Shown here piece after piece: positions 13,918 to 21,330 of a stretch of 21,441 nt of DNA. Numbering within the stretch: the first letter of the stretch is position 1; every line of letters begins with the position of its first letter. Position numbers and translations under genes: made by a program. The stretch is from the NCBI GenBank assembly GCA_021151665.1, contig JAGKWW010000059.1, positions 1 through 21,441 of the forward strand, given 5' to 3'. Below the pieces are notes generated by a model. It did not search any database, was not told where the DNA came from, and worked only from the letters and a program-made list of their open reading frames with translations. Origin of the DNA: Flavobacteriaceae bacterium (GTDB lineage: Bacteria > Bacteroidota > Bacteroidia > Flavobacteriales > Flavobacteriaceae).

Positions 13918-15450
13918 TTAAAAAGCGCCCGGGTCTTTCATGATAGCTTCCGCCCGCATTATGATCGCTTCCATTTCGTCCGGCCTAATTTTTTCCAGCT
14001 GCTTATACATAAAGGCCATGCGTGGGTTCAGGCTAAGCTGCTGTTGTTTTTCTCGCAGGAAACTCCAGTACAGGGCGTTGAAGGGGCAGGCATCATCGCC
14101 AATGCGCTTTGTGGGAGTATAGATGCAGCCCTTACAATAATTACTCATTTTATTGATGTAGTTTCCGCTGGAGATGTAGGGCTTCGTGGCCAGCTTCCCT
14201 CCGTCGGCATACTGGCTCATTCCGCGTGTGTTGGGCAGCTGCACCCACTCTACCGCATCTACGTACACCCCAAGGTACCAGCGGTCTACATCGTCGGGGT
14301 TGGCCTGCATCAGCAATGCAAAATTTCCCAATACCATAAGCCGTTGTATGTGGTGCGCATAAGCATTGTCGAGCGAATTGGTAATGCAGTGGTGCAGGCA
14401 GTTCATTTTGGTTTTGGCATCCCAGTAGAAATAGGGCAGAGGATTCTTATTCCCGAAATAGTTCTCTTCGGCGAACTCCGGCATACGCATCCAGTAAATG
14501 CCGCGCATATATTCGCGCCAACCGATGATCTGCCGCACAAAACCTTCTACCTCATTGATGGCAATGTCCTTAGCATACTTATGATAAAAGTTGGTAACCG
14601 TAGTAACCACATCTTTCGGCGAAATGAGTTTTACATTCATCGCAAACGAGAGGTTGGAGTGGAAGAGCAGCGCCTCTTCGGTATGCATGGCATCCTGGTA
14701 ATCGCCAAAATGCAGCAGCAGCTTTTCGCAGAAGAACTTTAAAAGGCTCAGGGTTTCCTTTCGCGTAAGCGGCTGGTTGAGGTAGCCGCTGCCTTCATTA
14801 CCCATCGTTTTTACACCGGATTCTTTTAGCAACTTTATAATGTCGCGCACATCGTGAGCAAAGCCGGATTTTTGGGGCACCGCATCTTTCGGGTTCCACC
14901 GGTTACGGTTGTCGTGGTCAAAATTCCACTGCCCTCCTTCGGGATTTGGCCCCGCCATCAGGATGCCGTGTTTCTTCCGCATGTGGCGATAAAAGCTCTC
15001 CATGAGCAATTGCTTCTTTTCCCTGAAAAAATCCTTCACTTCGTACCGCGTTGTGTAGAAATGCTCGGTATCAAACGCTTCCGTTTCTACTGTAGCCGAT
15101 TTGCACCAGCCGGCCAGTTGGCAATCGAGGCGGTATTCGTCGGGCAACAAGTACTCAAACCGCTGTGCCCCGGTTTCGGCCAGAAGCATTTCGAGGTTTC
15201 CGCTTAGTGTTTGTGTGTTGCGTTTATCATCCAGCCGCAGGTAAACTACTTTGTGCCCGTCTTCCTCCAGCGTTTGTGCAAAGGTGCGCATGGCTGCAAA
15301 AAAAGCGGCTGCTTTCAGTATGTGGTGTTCGGCATAATCGGTTTCCTGCCGCATTTCAAACATGCAGTACGTGATGTCTTTGTCAACTTTGTTGAACCAC
15401 GAATGTTTTATATTAAGCTGGTCGCCAAGCAGCAGCCGGAGTATTTTCAT
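13918..15450 (-). CDS. Iron-sulfur photolyase / bacterial cryptochrome (FeS-BCP, PhrB type)
   Basis: This 510-aa protein belongs to the prokaryotic photolyase branch with a [4Fe-4S] cluster, whose studied members repair (6-4) photoproducts with blue light. Four cysteines at C351, C439, C442 and C455 sit one residue from those of Agrobacterium PhrB (350, 438, 441, 454), so the cluster should be present. YAHHIQRLMVLGNF at 364-377 includes the paired histidines H366-H367, equivalent to the lesion-site pair of PhrB. The N-terminal domain (MKILRLLLGDQL) binds the antenna, commonly a ribolumazine in this branch; the C-terminal helical domain binds FAD. It is divergent from the CRY-DASH gene across a 183-base gap. 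No TAnnTTTG box is seen before this gene, so it may need another sigma factor or an activator. Confidence 0.92.
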   Translation of the reverse strand: MKILRLLLGDQLNIKHSWFNKVDKDITYCMFEMRQETDYAEHHILKAAAFFAAMRTFAQTLEEDGHKVVYLRLDDKRNTQTLSGNLEMLLAETGAQRFEYLLPDEYRLDCQLAGWCKSATVETEAFDTEHFYTTRYEVKDFFREKKQLLMESFYRHMRKKHGILMAGPNPEGGQWNFDHDNRNRWNPKDAVPQKSGFAHDVRDIIKLLKESGVKTMGNEGSGYLNQPLTRKETLSLLKFFCEKLLLHFGDYQDAMHTEEALLFHSNLSFAMNVKLISPKDVVTTVTNFYHKYAKDIAINEVEGFVRQIIGWREYMRGIYWMRMPEFAEENYFGNKNPLPYFYWDAKTKMNCLHHCITNSLDNAYAHHIQRLMVLGNFALLMQANPDDVDRWYLGVYVDAVEWVQLPNTRGMSQYADGGKLATKPYISSGNYINKMSNYCKGCIYTPTKRIGDDACPFNALYWSFLREKQQQLSLNPRMAFMYKQLEKIRPDEMEAIIMRAEAIMKDPGAF

Positions 15451-15589
15451 GTTGTTTGTTTTAAATGCCGTACACGCGCGCTGGATATAGTTTTTGCTAA
15501 ACGCTGTAGTATAAACTGTAATCTACTTAAGAATCCATTAAACAGAAGCTAAATCGGCCTGCATTTTTTTTAAAAGGACTGATTTATGT

Positions 15590-15597
15590 TATATTTG
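15590..15597 (+). promoter_or_regulatory. Promoter -7 element of the CRY-DASH gene
   Basis: TATATTTG followed by C matches the Bacteroidota -7 consensus exactly and lies 36 bases before the ATG at 15634. The -33 region is a T-tract (15564-15570) without a clear TTG. Confidence 0.7.
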
Positions 15598-15633
15598 CGT
15601 ATTCTTATTTAGAACAGATTAAAATAAAAGCAA

Positions 15634-16932
15634 ATGGCATCGTCAATCGTTTGGTTTAAAACCGACCTGAGGCTGCATGATAACGAAGCCCTCGTTATGG
15701 CAGTAAAACATGGAGCGCCTATTGTGCCCGTATATGTTTTTGACGATTCCCACTTTGGCGCTACACCGTTCGGTTTTAAAAAAACAGGCGCGTTCCGGCT
15801 GCAGTTTCTGCTGGAGTCGCTGGCCGACCTTGATGCCAACCTTCGTGAGCTGGGCTCCGGGCTGCTGGTGCTTCGCGGTAAGCCGGAAGAAGTGCTCGCC
15901 GAAACCGCCCGGCTGTATGGCGCCAAAACCATTTTCTGCAAAAAAGAGGTAACCTTTGACGAACGGCGTACCGATGAGCTGGTAACCGCCGCCGCCTGGA
16001 AATGTGGCTGCGTGATGGAAACTTTTTCTACCAGCACATTGTTTCATGCAGGCGACCTCCCGTTCCCACTGCGAAATATACCGGATGTGTTTACCAGCTT
16101 CCGCAAAAAGGCAGAACGCGATGCTATTGTGCGCCCTGTATTCAGGAAACCGGAGCGGATACCGTCTGTGGCAATCCCCGAAATGAAACTTCCGTCGGCG
16201 GAATCTTTCGGACTTGAAAAAGTTGTACCCGATGAGCGCGCTGCATACCATTTTAAAGGCGGTGAAACCGAGGGGCTCAGGAGGCTGAAAGAATTTATAT
16301 TTGAATCGGGTGCCATTGCAACGTATAAAGATACCCGCAACGGTATGCTGGGCGAAAACTACTCGTCTAAATTCTCTCCGTGGCTCGCCATGGGTTGCCT
16401 TTCGCCCCGCGAAATATACCACGAAGTAAAAAGGTATGAAGCTGAACATGGCGCCAACAAAAGCACCTACTGGCTGATATTTGAGCTGATGTGGCGCGAC
16501 TATTTCCGGTTTATGATGAAAAAGCATGGCAACCGCCTGTTCCTGAAAAACGGTATAAAACAGGAGGGTGCATGCCACGGCGACGCTGACCGCAACAAGC
16601 TGCAGCAATGGATAGAGGGCCGCACGGGGCAGGATTTTATAGATGCCAACATGCGCGAACTGCTGCTTACCGGCTTTATGAGCAACCGCGGGCGGCAGAA
16701 TGTGGCGAGCTATCTCTGCAACGAGCTGGGTATAGACTGGCGCTATGGTGCGGCGTGGTTTGAAGAGCAGCTGATAGACTATGACCCGGCATCCAACTGG
16801 GGCAACTGGGCCTACATTGCAGGGGTGGGCAACGACCCACGCGAGAACCGGCATTTTAACCCCGAAAAGCAGGCCGCCGATTACGACAGCAAAGGCTCAT
16901 ACAGGAATTTATGGCTAAATGAAGCATCATGA
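15634..16932 (+). CDS. Cryptochrome/photolyase of the CRY-DASH type
   Basis: A 432-aa FAD-dependent blue-light enzyme. CRY-DASH proteins repair cyclobutane pyrimidine dimers, best in single-stranded DNA, and some act in light signalling. Family hallmarks are WFKTDLRLHDNEAL at 7-20, DTRNGMLGENYSSKFSPWLA at 233-252, MWRDYFRFMMKKHG at 286-299, TGFMSNRGRQNVAS at 346-359 and SNWGNWAYIAGVGNDPREN at 387-405; the last three strongly favour CRY-DASH over class I CPD photolyase. The N-terminal third is the antenna-binding Rossmann domain. Its stop overlaps the next start (ATGA at 16929-16932), so it is translationally coupled to the DUF2805 gene. The divergent neighbour is the iron-sulfur photolyase. 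Confidence 0.93.
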   Translation: MASSIVWFKTDLRLHDNEALVMAVKHGAPIVPVYVFDDSHFGATPFGFKKTGAFRLQFLLESLADLDANLRELGSGLLVLRGKPEEVLAETARLYGAKTIFCKKEVTFDERRTDELVTAAAWKCGCVMETFSTSTLFHAGDLPFPLRNIPDVFTSFRKKAERDAIVRPVFRKPERIPSVAIPEMKLPSAESFGLEKVVPDERAAYHFKGGETEGLRRLKEFIFESGAIATYKDTRNGMLGENYSSKFSPWLAMGCLSPREIYHEVKRYEAEHGANKSTYWLIFELMWRDYFRFMMKKHGNRLFLKNGIKQEGACHGDADRNKLQQWIEGRTGQDFIDANMRELLLTGFMSNRGRQNVASYLCNELGIDWRYGAAWFEEQLIDYDPASNWGNWAYIAGVGNDPRENRHFNPEKQAADYDSKGSYRNLWLNEAS

Positions 16933-17210
16933 TACAACAGGAACTTACACCGCAGCAAACCGACAGGATCATTGAAATGGCCTGGGAAGACCGTACCCCT
17001 TTTGAAGCCATAAGGTTTCAGTTTGGGCTTACCGAAGATAAGGTTAAAGAGCTGATGAAGCGCGAACTCAAATTTTCGAGTTACAAGCTGTGGCGGGAGC
17101 GCGTTGAGCGCTGCCAGACCAAACATGCCGGCAGGCGCAATAAGGAAATTGACAGGTTTCGCTGCTCAAGGCAAAAAGCGATATCGGGCAACCGGATCTC
17201 GAAACGTTAG
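16929..17210 (+). CDS. DUF2805 / TIGR03643 family small protein
   Basis: A 93-aa basic protein matching the DUF2805 (TIGR03643) type: RIIEMAWEDRTPFEAIRFQFGL at about 13-34, LMKRELKFSSYKLWRERV at 43-60 and a C-terminal FRCSRQKAISGNRISKR. Its N-terminal half looks like a helix-turn-helix-like three-helix unit, and the basic tail could touch nucleic acid. In my recollection such genes often lie beside photolyase genes in aquatic bacteria; here it overlaps the CRY-DASH stop by 4 bases, a strong sign of coupled function. Function unknown. Its stop overlaps the stop of the convergent LysR gene by 3 bases. Confidence 0.85.
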   Translation: MIQQELTPQQTDRIIEMAWEDRTPFEAIRFQFGLTEDKVKELMKRELKFSSYKLWRERVERCQTKHAGRRNKEIDRFRCSRQKAISGNRISKR

Positions 17211-18130
17211 TAATTGGCTGTCCAGTTAAACTTTTCAGAGATGATGCGCTCTTTATGGGTACCCAGGTGATCTAAAAAAGCATTAGCGGCAGGCGAAAGC
17301 TTCTTGCTTTTCATCCAAACCAGGTTCCATTGGCTGCGAAGCGGCAGGCCTTTTATATTCATAATCTTTATATCGCCCGATAGCAATTCATGCTTTATGC
17401 CGATAAGCGGCATTATTGAATAACCGAGGCCGGCTACCACAGCCTGCTTCACGGCTTCGTTGCTGGTAAGCTCGAGTTTCTTTTGTGTTTTTAGCCTGTT
17501 GCTTTCCAAAAAACGCTCCATGATAGACCGGGTGCCGCTGCCGGCTTCGCGGTATAGCAGCGGGAGCTTCTCGAGCATCTTCCGGGAATGGATTTCACCA
17601 CTATCCCTGCTGTCTGTCCCGCCCACCAGGAAGAGCTTGTTTTCCATGAGCTCCATGTTATAAATGCTAAGATGTGCAGGCAGCACCGATACCAGCGCAA
17701 AATCTACTTCATTTTCTTCGAGCGCATTTACAACCTTCTGCTTGTTGGTCACGTCCAGCACCAGCTCCACATGTTCGTTTTCACGCAAAAAATCGCTAAG
17801 GAAGTAAGGGATCACATATTTGCCGGTGGATACCACCGAAATTCGCAGCCTTCCCCCCAACTGCCCTTTATAGGCTGTGGTTTTGTAATTGATGTTGTTT
17901 ACCTCGTTCAGGATATTCTCGGCAGCGGCAGCAATCTCGCGGCCAAAGTCGGTAATATACAGCTTGCGGCTTACTACTTCGGTAAGGGGAATGTCAAACT
18001 GGTCCTGAAAATTTTTCATCTGTATGCTCACCGCAGGCTGGGTAAGATAAAGCTCCTCGGCGGCCCGGGTAATGCTTTCGGTCTGGGTTACTTTCAGGAA
18101 AACCTGTAATTGATGCAGGGTGTAATTCAT
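17207..18130 (-). CDS. LysR-family transcriptional regulator
   Basis: A 307-aa LysR-type regulator. The winged helix-turn-helix occupies about 1-60 (LHQLQVFLKVTQTESITRAA, then LYLTQPAVSIQMKNF), a linker helix runs to about 88, and residues 90-295 form the ligand-binding domain (RISVVSTGKYVIPYFLSDF, PLLYREAGSGTRSIMERFLE, VVAGLGYSIMPL). The resemblance is to the CysB/CbbR side of the family, but the ligand is not predictable. It converges on the DUF2805 gene with overlapping stop codons, so it is not obviously the regulator of the photolyase genes; LysR proteins more often act on a divergent neighbour, and the region to its right (18131-18622) leads to a small unknown gene. A TATATTTA box at 18160-18167 (minus strand) may be its -7 element. 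Confidence 0.92.
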   Translation of the reverse strand: MNYTLHQLQVFLKVTQTESITRAAEELYLTQPAVSIQMKNFQDQFDIPLTEVVSRKLYITDFGREIAAAAENILNEVNNINYKTTAYKGQLGGRLRISVVSTGKYVIPYFLSDFLRENEHVELVLDVTNKQKVVNALEENEVDFALVSVLPAHLSIYNMELMENKLFLVGGTDSRDSGEIHSRKMLEKLPLLYREAGSGTRSIMERFLESNRLKTQKKLELTSNEAVKQAVVAGLGYSIMPLIGIKHELLSGDIKIMNIKGLPLRSQWNLVWMKSKKLSPAANAFLDHLGTHKERIISEKFNWTANY

Positions 18131-18622
18131 AACAAATGGTTTTATAAGAAAGCGTTGAGTAAATATAAAGCATACATGCCGATAATAGTAACAATAATTT
18201 CGGGCACGCCATATGCACGGCGGTTATATTTTAAATACATAAACAAATATTATTTATATATTAAATTTCATTAATGAATAAAGGTAGGCAATTTTATATT
18301 TAAATGTAACATGATAGTCAGTTGTTGTTGATTTGTTAACAATTAAACCAATTAATCAGAAATACAATGACAACTATCATAAAATTGATATGTTAATTTT
18401 TCACAACTTTGTGTTAAAGTTAATTACCTTTATCGGGCGGTGTAGCCAAGAGGACCGGTTCATTACGGCCGCCGACAACAAACCTGATGAATGTAAGTAA
18501 TGATAGAAAATGCTTTTCAGTACCCCCGTTGAAGGCAAATTTGATAAGATTGGAGTAAGCTCTTCGCAAAGAGCACGCAGATCAGGTACATCAAGTTTAC
18601 TGTAATAATTTAAAAAAGTTAA
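18131..18622. promoter_or_regulatory. AT-rich divergent regulatory region and long leader
   Basis: About 490 bases with no convincing gene between the LysR gene and a small unknown gene. It contains the palindrome TTGTTAACAA at 18333-18342, an outer inverted pair ATGATAGT (18311-18318) and ACTATCAT (18373-18380) that encloses it, a possible plus-strand -7 box TACCTTTA at 18425-18432, and a small hairpin GCTCTT-CGCA-AAGAGC at 18559-18574. From 18433 on, composition becomes less AT-rich, suggesting a transcribed leader of about 185 bases. A 23-codon open frame (ATG 18487 to TAA 18558) lies inside it. Confidence 0.4.
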
Positions 18623-18931
18623 ATGAGCGAGGGAAAAACACACCTGGAAAAGAGCGAGCGAAGGAACGAACACGAATTTCACCTGGTAAGAGGGAAATAT
18701 GATGCGGAAGAAGGTGGCTACCTGATATTGTCGCTACTGCATCAAAAGATCGATTTCCTTACGCTAAAATCACTAAGCCATAAGAACCTTGCCGAAGGGC
18801 AGACTGACGTTATAGAATATATGCAACGCCTTTCTGAACAGGGCGATACCGTGCGCGAACTGGTAATGCAGGCCAATGCAGCAGGCCGCAAGGTAAAGAT
18901 AAGCTGCCACATTGCTATTGAGCTGGATTAA
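18623..18931 (+). CDS. Small protein of unknown function (102 aa)
   Basis: I do not recognise this family. The 102-aa protein has a charged, lysine- and glutamate-rich start (MSEGKTHLEKSERRNEHEF), then a likely helix-rich middle (GGYLILSLLHQKIDFLTLK, VIEYMQRLSEQGDTVRELV) and ends in an amphipathic strand-like tail KVKISCHIAIELD. No signal peptide, membrane segment or metal motif is seen; it should be cytoplasmic. Codon use looks like that of the housekeeping neighbours, and the ATG at 18623 is preceded by an A-rich TTAAAAAAGTTAA tract as usual for this phylum. It has a long leader and is followed by a second small unknown gene in the same direction, 151 bases on. Confidence 0.65.
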   Translation: MSEGKTHLEKSERRNEHEFHLVRGKYDAEEGGYLILSLLHQKIDFLTLKSLSHKNLAEGQTDVIEYMQRLSEQGDTVRELVMQANAAGRKVKISCHIAIELD

Positions 18932-19012
18932 CTAACGCCCATCTTAAACTGAGTTTTTGATGGTACGGGCACCGACGAAAAATTTTATTAAAATCAAGTT
19001 AAATTTTATAAC

Positions 19013-19040
19013 TTGGCTCTATAAGAATTCCTTTACTTTG
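19013..19040 (+). promoter_or_regulatory. Candidate promoter of the 93-aa gene
   Basis: TTG at 19013-19015, an 18-base spacer and TACTTTG at 19034-19040, followed by CC. The -7 box is one base shorter than TAnnTTTG, so this is a moderate match. It would give the gene its own transcript with a leader of about 35 bases. Confidence 0.4.
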
Positions 19041-19082
19041 CCGTGAAATTGATCCAATAATCAAAAGAAAAAGGAGATGCCA

Positions 19083-19364
19083 ATGAGTTTTAATTATGAG
19101 AAGCTGGAAGAAGAGCTGGAACTATCGTGCGAAGAAGTACACCGCAACTTCCAGAAAAAATTCAGCAATGACGCCTATATCTCGGCGGGAGGCAGTAAGC
19201 TGGAAGCATTTATAGATGAGTTGCAGAAAGAGTTTGAGCAAACAGCGGCGAGCTTTATCGCCAAACACAATCTTTCCCGCAATGCCGAAGGCAAAAAAAG
19301 GGTACTTAACATTACCAAGCTTTACGCCAAGCGCTGCATTGATGACTTCAGTAAAATGATATAA
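19083..19364 (+). CDS. Small protein of unknown function (93 aa)
   Basis: Unrecognised 93-aa protein, acidic in its first part (NYEKLEEELELSCEEVHRNF) and basic near the end (RNAEGKKRVLNITKLYAKRC), predicted largely helical and cytoplasmic, with no signal peptide or membrane segment. I start it at ATG 19083, not at the in-frame ATG 19077: the Shine-Dalgarno-like AAGGAG at 19071-19076 touches the first ATG but stands six bases before the second, a workable spacing. Such a clear Shine-Dalgarno sequence is unusual in this phylum. The gene shares a bidirectional terminator with the convergent transketolase operon. Confidence 0.7.
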   Translation: MSFNYEKLEEELELSCEEVHRNFQKKFSNDAYISAGGSKLEAFIDELQKEFEQTAASFIAKHNLSRNAEGKKRVLNITKLYAKRCIDDFSKMI

Positions 19365-19395
19365 AAAAACCCGGAACCAACGTTCCGGGTTTTTT
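19365..19395. terminator. Bidirectional terminator between the 93-aa gene and the transketolase operon
   Basis: AAAAACCCGGAAC (19365-19377) pairs with GTTCCGGGTTTTT (from 19382) around CAAC. The A-run on one side and T-run on the other give a hairpin plus U-tail in both directions, serving two convergent units. Confidence 0.9.
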
Positions 19396-19409
19396 TTGCT
19401 TTAAAATCT

Positions 19410-20366
19410 TTACTTCTTACGGCCAATCGCTTTCTCAGCGGCAGCCACAATAGCCTGATTGTTCAGTTTATATTTTTCCATCAGCTGGTCGGGGGTTCCG
19501 CTTTCGCCAAAGCTGTCCTGCACGGCCACAAACTCCTGCGGTGCAGGGTTATTGAGCGCCAGTGTGCGGGCCACGCTTTCGCCAAGTCCGCCAAGGATGT
19601 TGTGCTCCTCCGCTGTAACCACGCAGCCGGTTTTGGCTACAGATTTTAGTATCGCCTCTTCATCCAGCGGCTTTATGGTGTGTATGTTGATCACCTCTGC
19701 CGAAATACCCTTTGCCTCAAGTGCCTCCGCGGCAACCAGCGCTTCCCATACCAGGTGCCCTGTAGCAATTATAGTCACATCGGTACCTTCGTTCAGCATT
19801 ACTGCCTTGCCGATTACAAACTCGCCGTTCTCCGGTGTAAAATTGGGCACCGAAGGGCGGCCAAAACGCAGGTAAACCGGACCGTGATGATCAGCTATCG
19901 CGATGGTGGCAGCTTTGGTCTGGTTGTAGTCGCATGTGTTGATAACGGTCATGCCCGGCAGCATTTTCATCAGGCCGATATCTTCAAGTATCTGGTGGGT
20001 AGCGCCATCTTCACCCAGGGTAAGCCCGGCGTGGCTGGCACAAATTTTTACGTTCTTGTCACTATAAGCCACACTCTGGCGAATCTGGTCGTATACCCTC
20101 CCTGTAGAGAAGTTGGCAAACGTCCCGGTGTACGGAATCTTTCCGCCAATGGTAAGGCCCGCCGCGATGCCTATCATGTTGGCTTCGGCAATGCCCACCT
20201 GGAAGAAACGCTCGGGGTGGTTCTTTTTAAAATCATCCATTTTCAGCGAACCGATAAGGTCGGCACACAGCGCCACCACATTCTCGTTCTTCTGCCCCAG
20301 CTCGGTAAGGCCTGCGCCAAAGCCCGAACGGGTATCTTTATTTCCTGTATTGGTATATTTTGTCAT
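19410..20366 (-). CDS. Transketolase, C-terminal subunit
   Basis: This 318-aa protein is the pyrimidine-binding plus C-terminal part of transketolase, made as a separate chain. Transketolase moves two-carbon units between sugar phosphates in the non-oxidative pentose phosphate pathway with thiamine diphosphate. The catalytic glutamate that contacts the cofactor's aminopyrimidine is E61 in FFQVGIAEANMIG; other landmarks are YTGTFANFSTGRVYDQIR at about 79-96, ASHAGLTLGEDGATHQ and YLRFGRPSVP. The gene is second in a two-gene operon with the N-terminal subunit; the 76-base spacer consists of heptad repeats that run right up to its ATG. Split transketolases resemble DXS-like proteins, but the paired N-terminal chain fits transketolase. 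Confidence 0.93.
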   Translation of the reverse strand: MTKYTNTGNKDTRSGFGAGLTELGQKNENVVALCADLIGSLKMDDFKKNHPERFFQVGIAEANMIGIAAGLTIGGKIPYTGTFANFSTGRVYDQIRQSVAYSDKNVKICASHAGLTLGEDGATHQILEDIGLMKMLPGMTVINTCDYNQTKAATIAIADHHGPVYLRFGRPSVPNFTPENGEFVIGKAVMLNEGTDVTIIATGHLVWEALVAAEALEAKGISAEVINIHTIKPLDEEAILKSVAKTGCVVTAEEHNILGGLGESVARTLALNNPAPQEFVAVQDSFGESGTPDQLMEKYKLNNQAIVAAAEKAIGRKK

Positions 20367-20442
20367 TTTAGATTTTAGATTTTAGATATTAGATTTTAGA
20401 GTGGCCGAAGCCAATCTGAACTCTGAAATCTCAATTCTGAAT
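20367..20442 (-). repeat. Heptad-repeat spacer inside the transketolase operon
   Basis: On the minus strand the spacer reads four units of the NTTCAGA type (ATTCAGA, ATTGAGA, TTTCAGA, GTTCAGA), then TTGGCTTCGGCCAC, then five heptads (TCTAAAA or TCTAATA) that end at the ATG of the second gene. No Shine-Dalgarno is visible; the A-rich heptads occupy the ribosome-binding position. The central word resembles the core of the 26-bp repeat at 407-432. Confidence 0.8.
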
Positions 20443-21291
20443 TTAATAATCTCCCAGCGTTACAAGGTTTTGCTCAAATGCTTTGGCAAGTTGCTCATCG
20501 CTTGGCGCTTTTCCGTGCCATGCGTGGGTGTGCATCATAAAGTCTACGCCGTTGCCCATTTCTGTATGCAGCAGTACGCACACCGGCTTGCCTTTGCCGG
20601 TAAGGGATTTGGCTTCGGCCATCCCGGCTAAAATCGCCTCAATGTTGTTGCCCTGGGCAATCTCTGTAACCGTCCACCCGAAAGCTTCAAACTTGGCGCG
20701 AAGGCTGCCCATGTTAAGCACTTCATCCGTTGAGCCGTCAATTTGCTGGCCATTAAGGTCTACTGTTGCAATAAGGTTGTCTACACCTTTTGCCGAAGCA
20801 TACATGATCGCTTCCCAGTTTTGCCCTTCCTGAAGTTCGCCATCGCCATGAAGGCTATACACCAGGTGGTTGTCGCCATTCAGTTTTTTGGCCTGTGCCG
20901 CGCCCAATGCAACGCTAAGCCCCTGTCCCAGCGAGCCCGATGCCATGCGCACGCCCGGCAGCCCCTCGTGGGTGGTTGGGTGGCCCTGAAGCCTTGAGTT
21001 CAGCTTACGGAAGGTAGCCAGCTCGCTCACCGGGAAGTACCCGCTGCGCGCCAGCACGCTGTAAAATACCGGCGATATGTGCCCGTTAGAAAGGAAGAAG
21101 ATGTCTTCGCCAACGCCATCCATATCAAAGCCCTCTTTGCGGTCCATGATAGATTGGTAAAGGCAAACCAAAAATTCTGTACAGCCCAGTGAGCCGCCCG
21201 GATGTCCGGAGTTTACGGCGTGAACCATACGAAGGATATCCCGGCGAACCTGGATAGTAAGGTCGTTTAGTTGTTGTATATCAGGTTTCAT
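20443..21291 (-). CDS. Transketolase, N-terminal subunit
   Basis: A 282-aa protein forming the diphosphate-binding half of a split transketolase. The thiamine diphosphate motif begins with GDG at 149-151 and ends with N180 in IATVDLN. VNSGHPGGSLG at 27-37 and SNGHISPVFYSVLA at 68-81 supply substrate and cofactor histidines, and GSLGQGLSVALGAA at 119-132 is also typical. It pairs with the C-terminal chain encoded just downstream to make the active site at the subunit interface. It is first in the operon, with a good promoter 25 bases upstream of its start. Confidence 0.94.
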   Translation of the reverse strand: MKPDIQQLNDLTIQVRRDILRMVHAVNSGHPGGSLGCTEFLVCLYQSIMDRKEGFDMDGVGEDIFFLSNGHISPVFYSVLARSGYFPVSELATFRKLNSRLQGHPTTHEGLPGVRMASGSLGQGLSVALGAAQAKKLNGDNHLVYSLHGDGELQEGQNWEAIMYASAKGVDNLIATVDLNGQQIDGSTDEVLNMGSLRAKFEAFGWTVTEIAQGNNIEAILAGMAEAKSLTGKGKPVCVLLHTEMGNGVDFMMHTHAWHGKAPSDEQLAKAFEQNLVTLGDY

Positions 21292-21315
21292 TTGAAGAAA
21301 TTAGTTAAACTGCGG

Positions 21316-21323
21316 CAAAGATA
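21316..21323 (-). promoter_or_regulatory. Promoter -7 element of the transketolase operon
   Basis: On the minus strand TATCTTTG, followed by CC, is an exact match to TAnnTTTG, 25 bases before the ATG at 21291. As with truA, the -33 space is taken by 7-bp-periodic repeat (AAATTCATCATTCAAAAT on the minus strand) with no TTG at the expected distance. Confidence 0.75.
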
Positions 21324-21330
21324 ATCCTAT

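Noticed and set aside
15643..16854. 403-codon minus-strand open frame opposite the CRY-DASH gene
   Set aside because: Shadow frame; the plus strand encodes a well-conserved photolyase with matching promoter.
18435..18480. tRNA-like start (GGCGGTGTAGCCAAGAGG)
   Set aside because: Resembles a tRNA acceptor and D-arm, but no anticodon arm, no GTTCGA T-loop and no closing acceptor strand follow.
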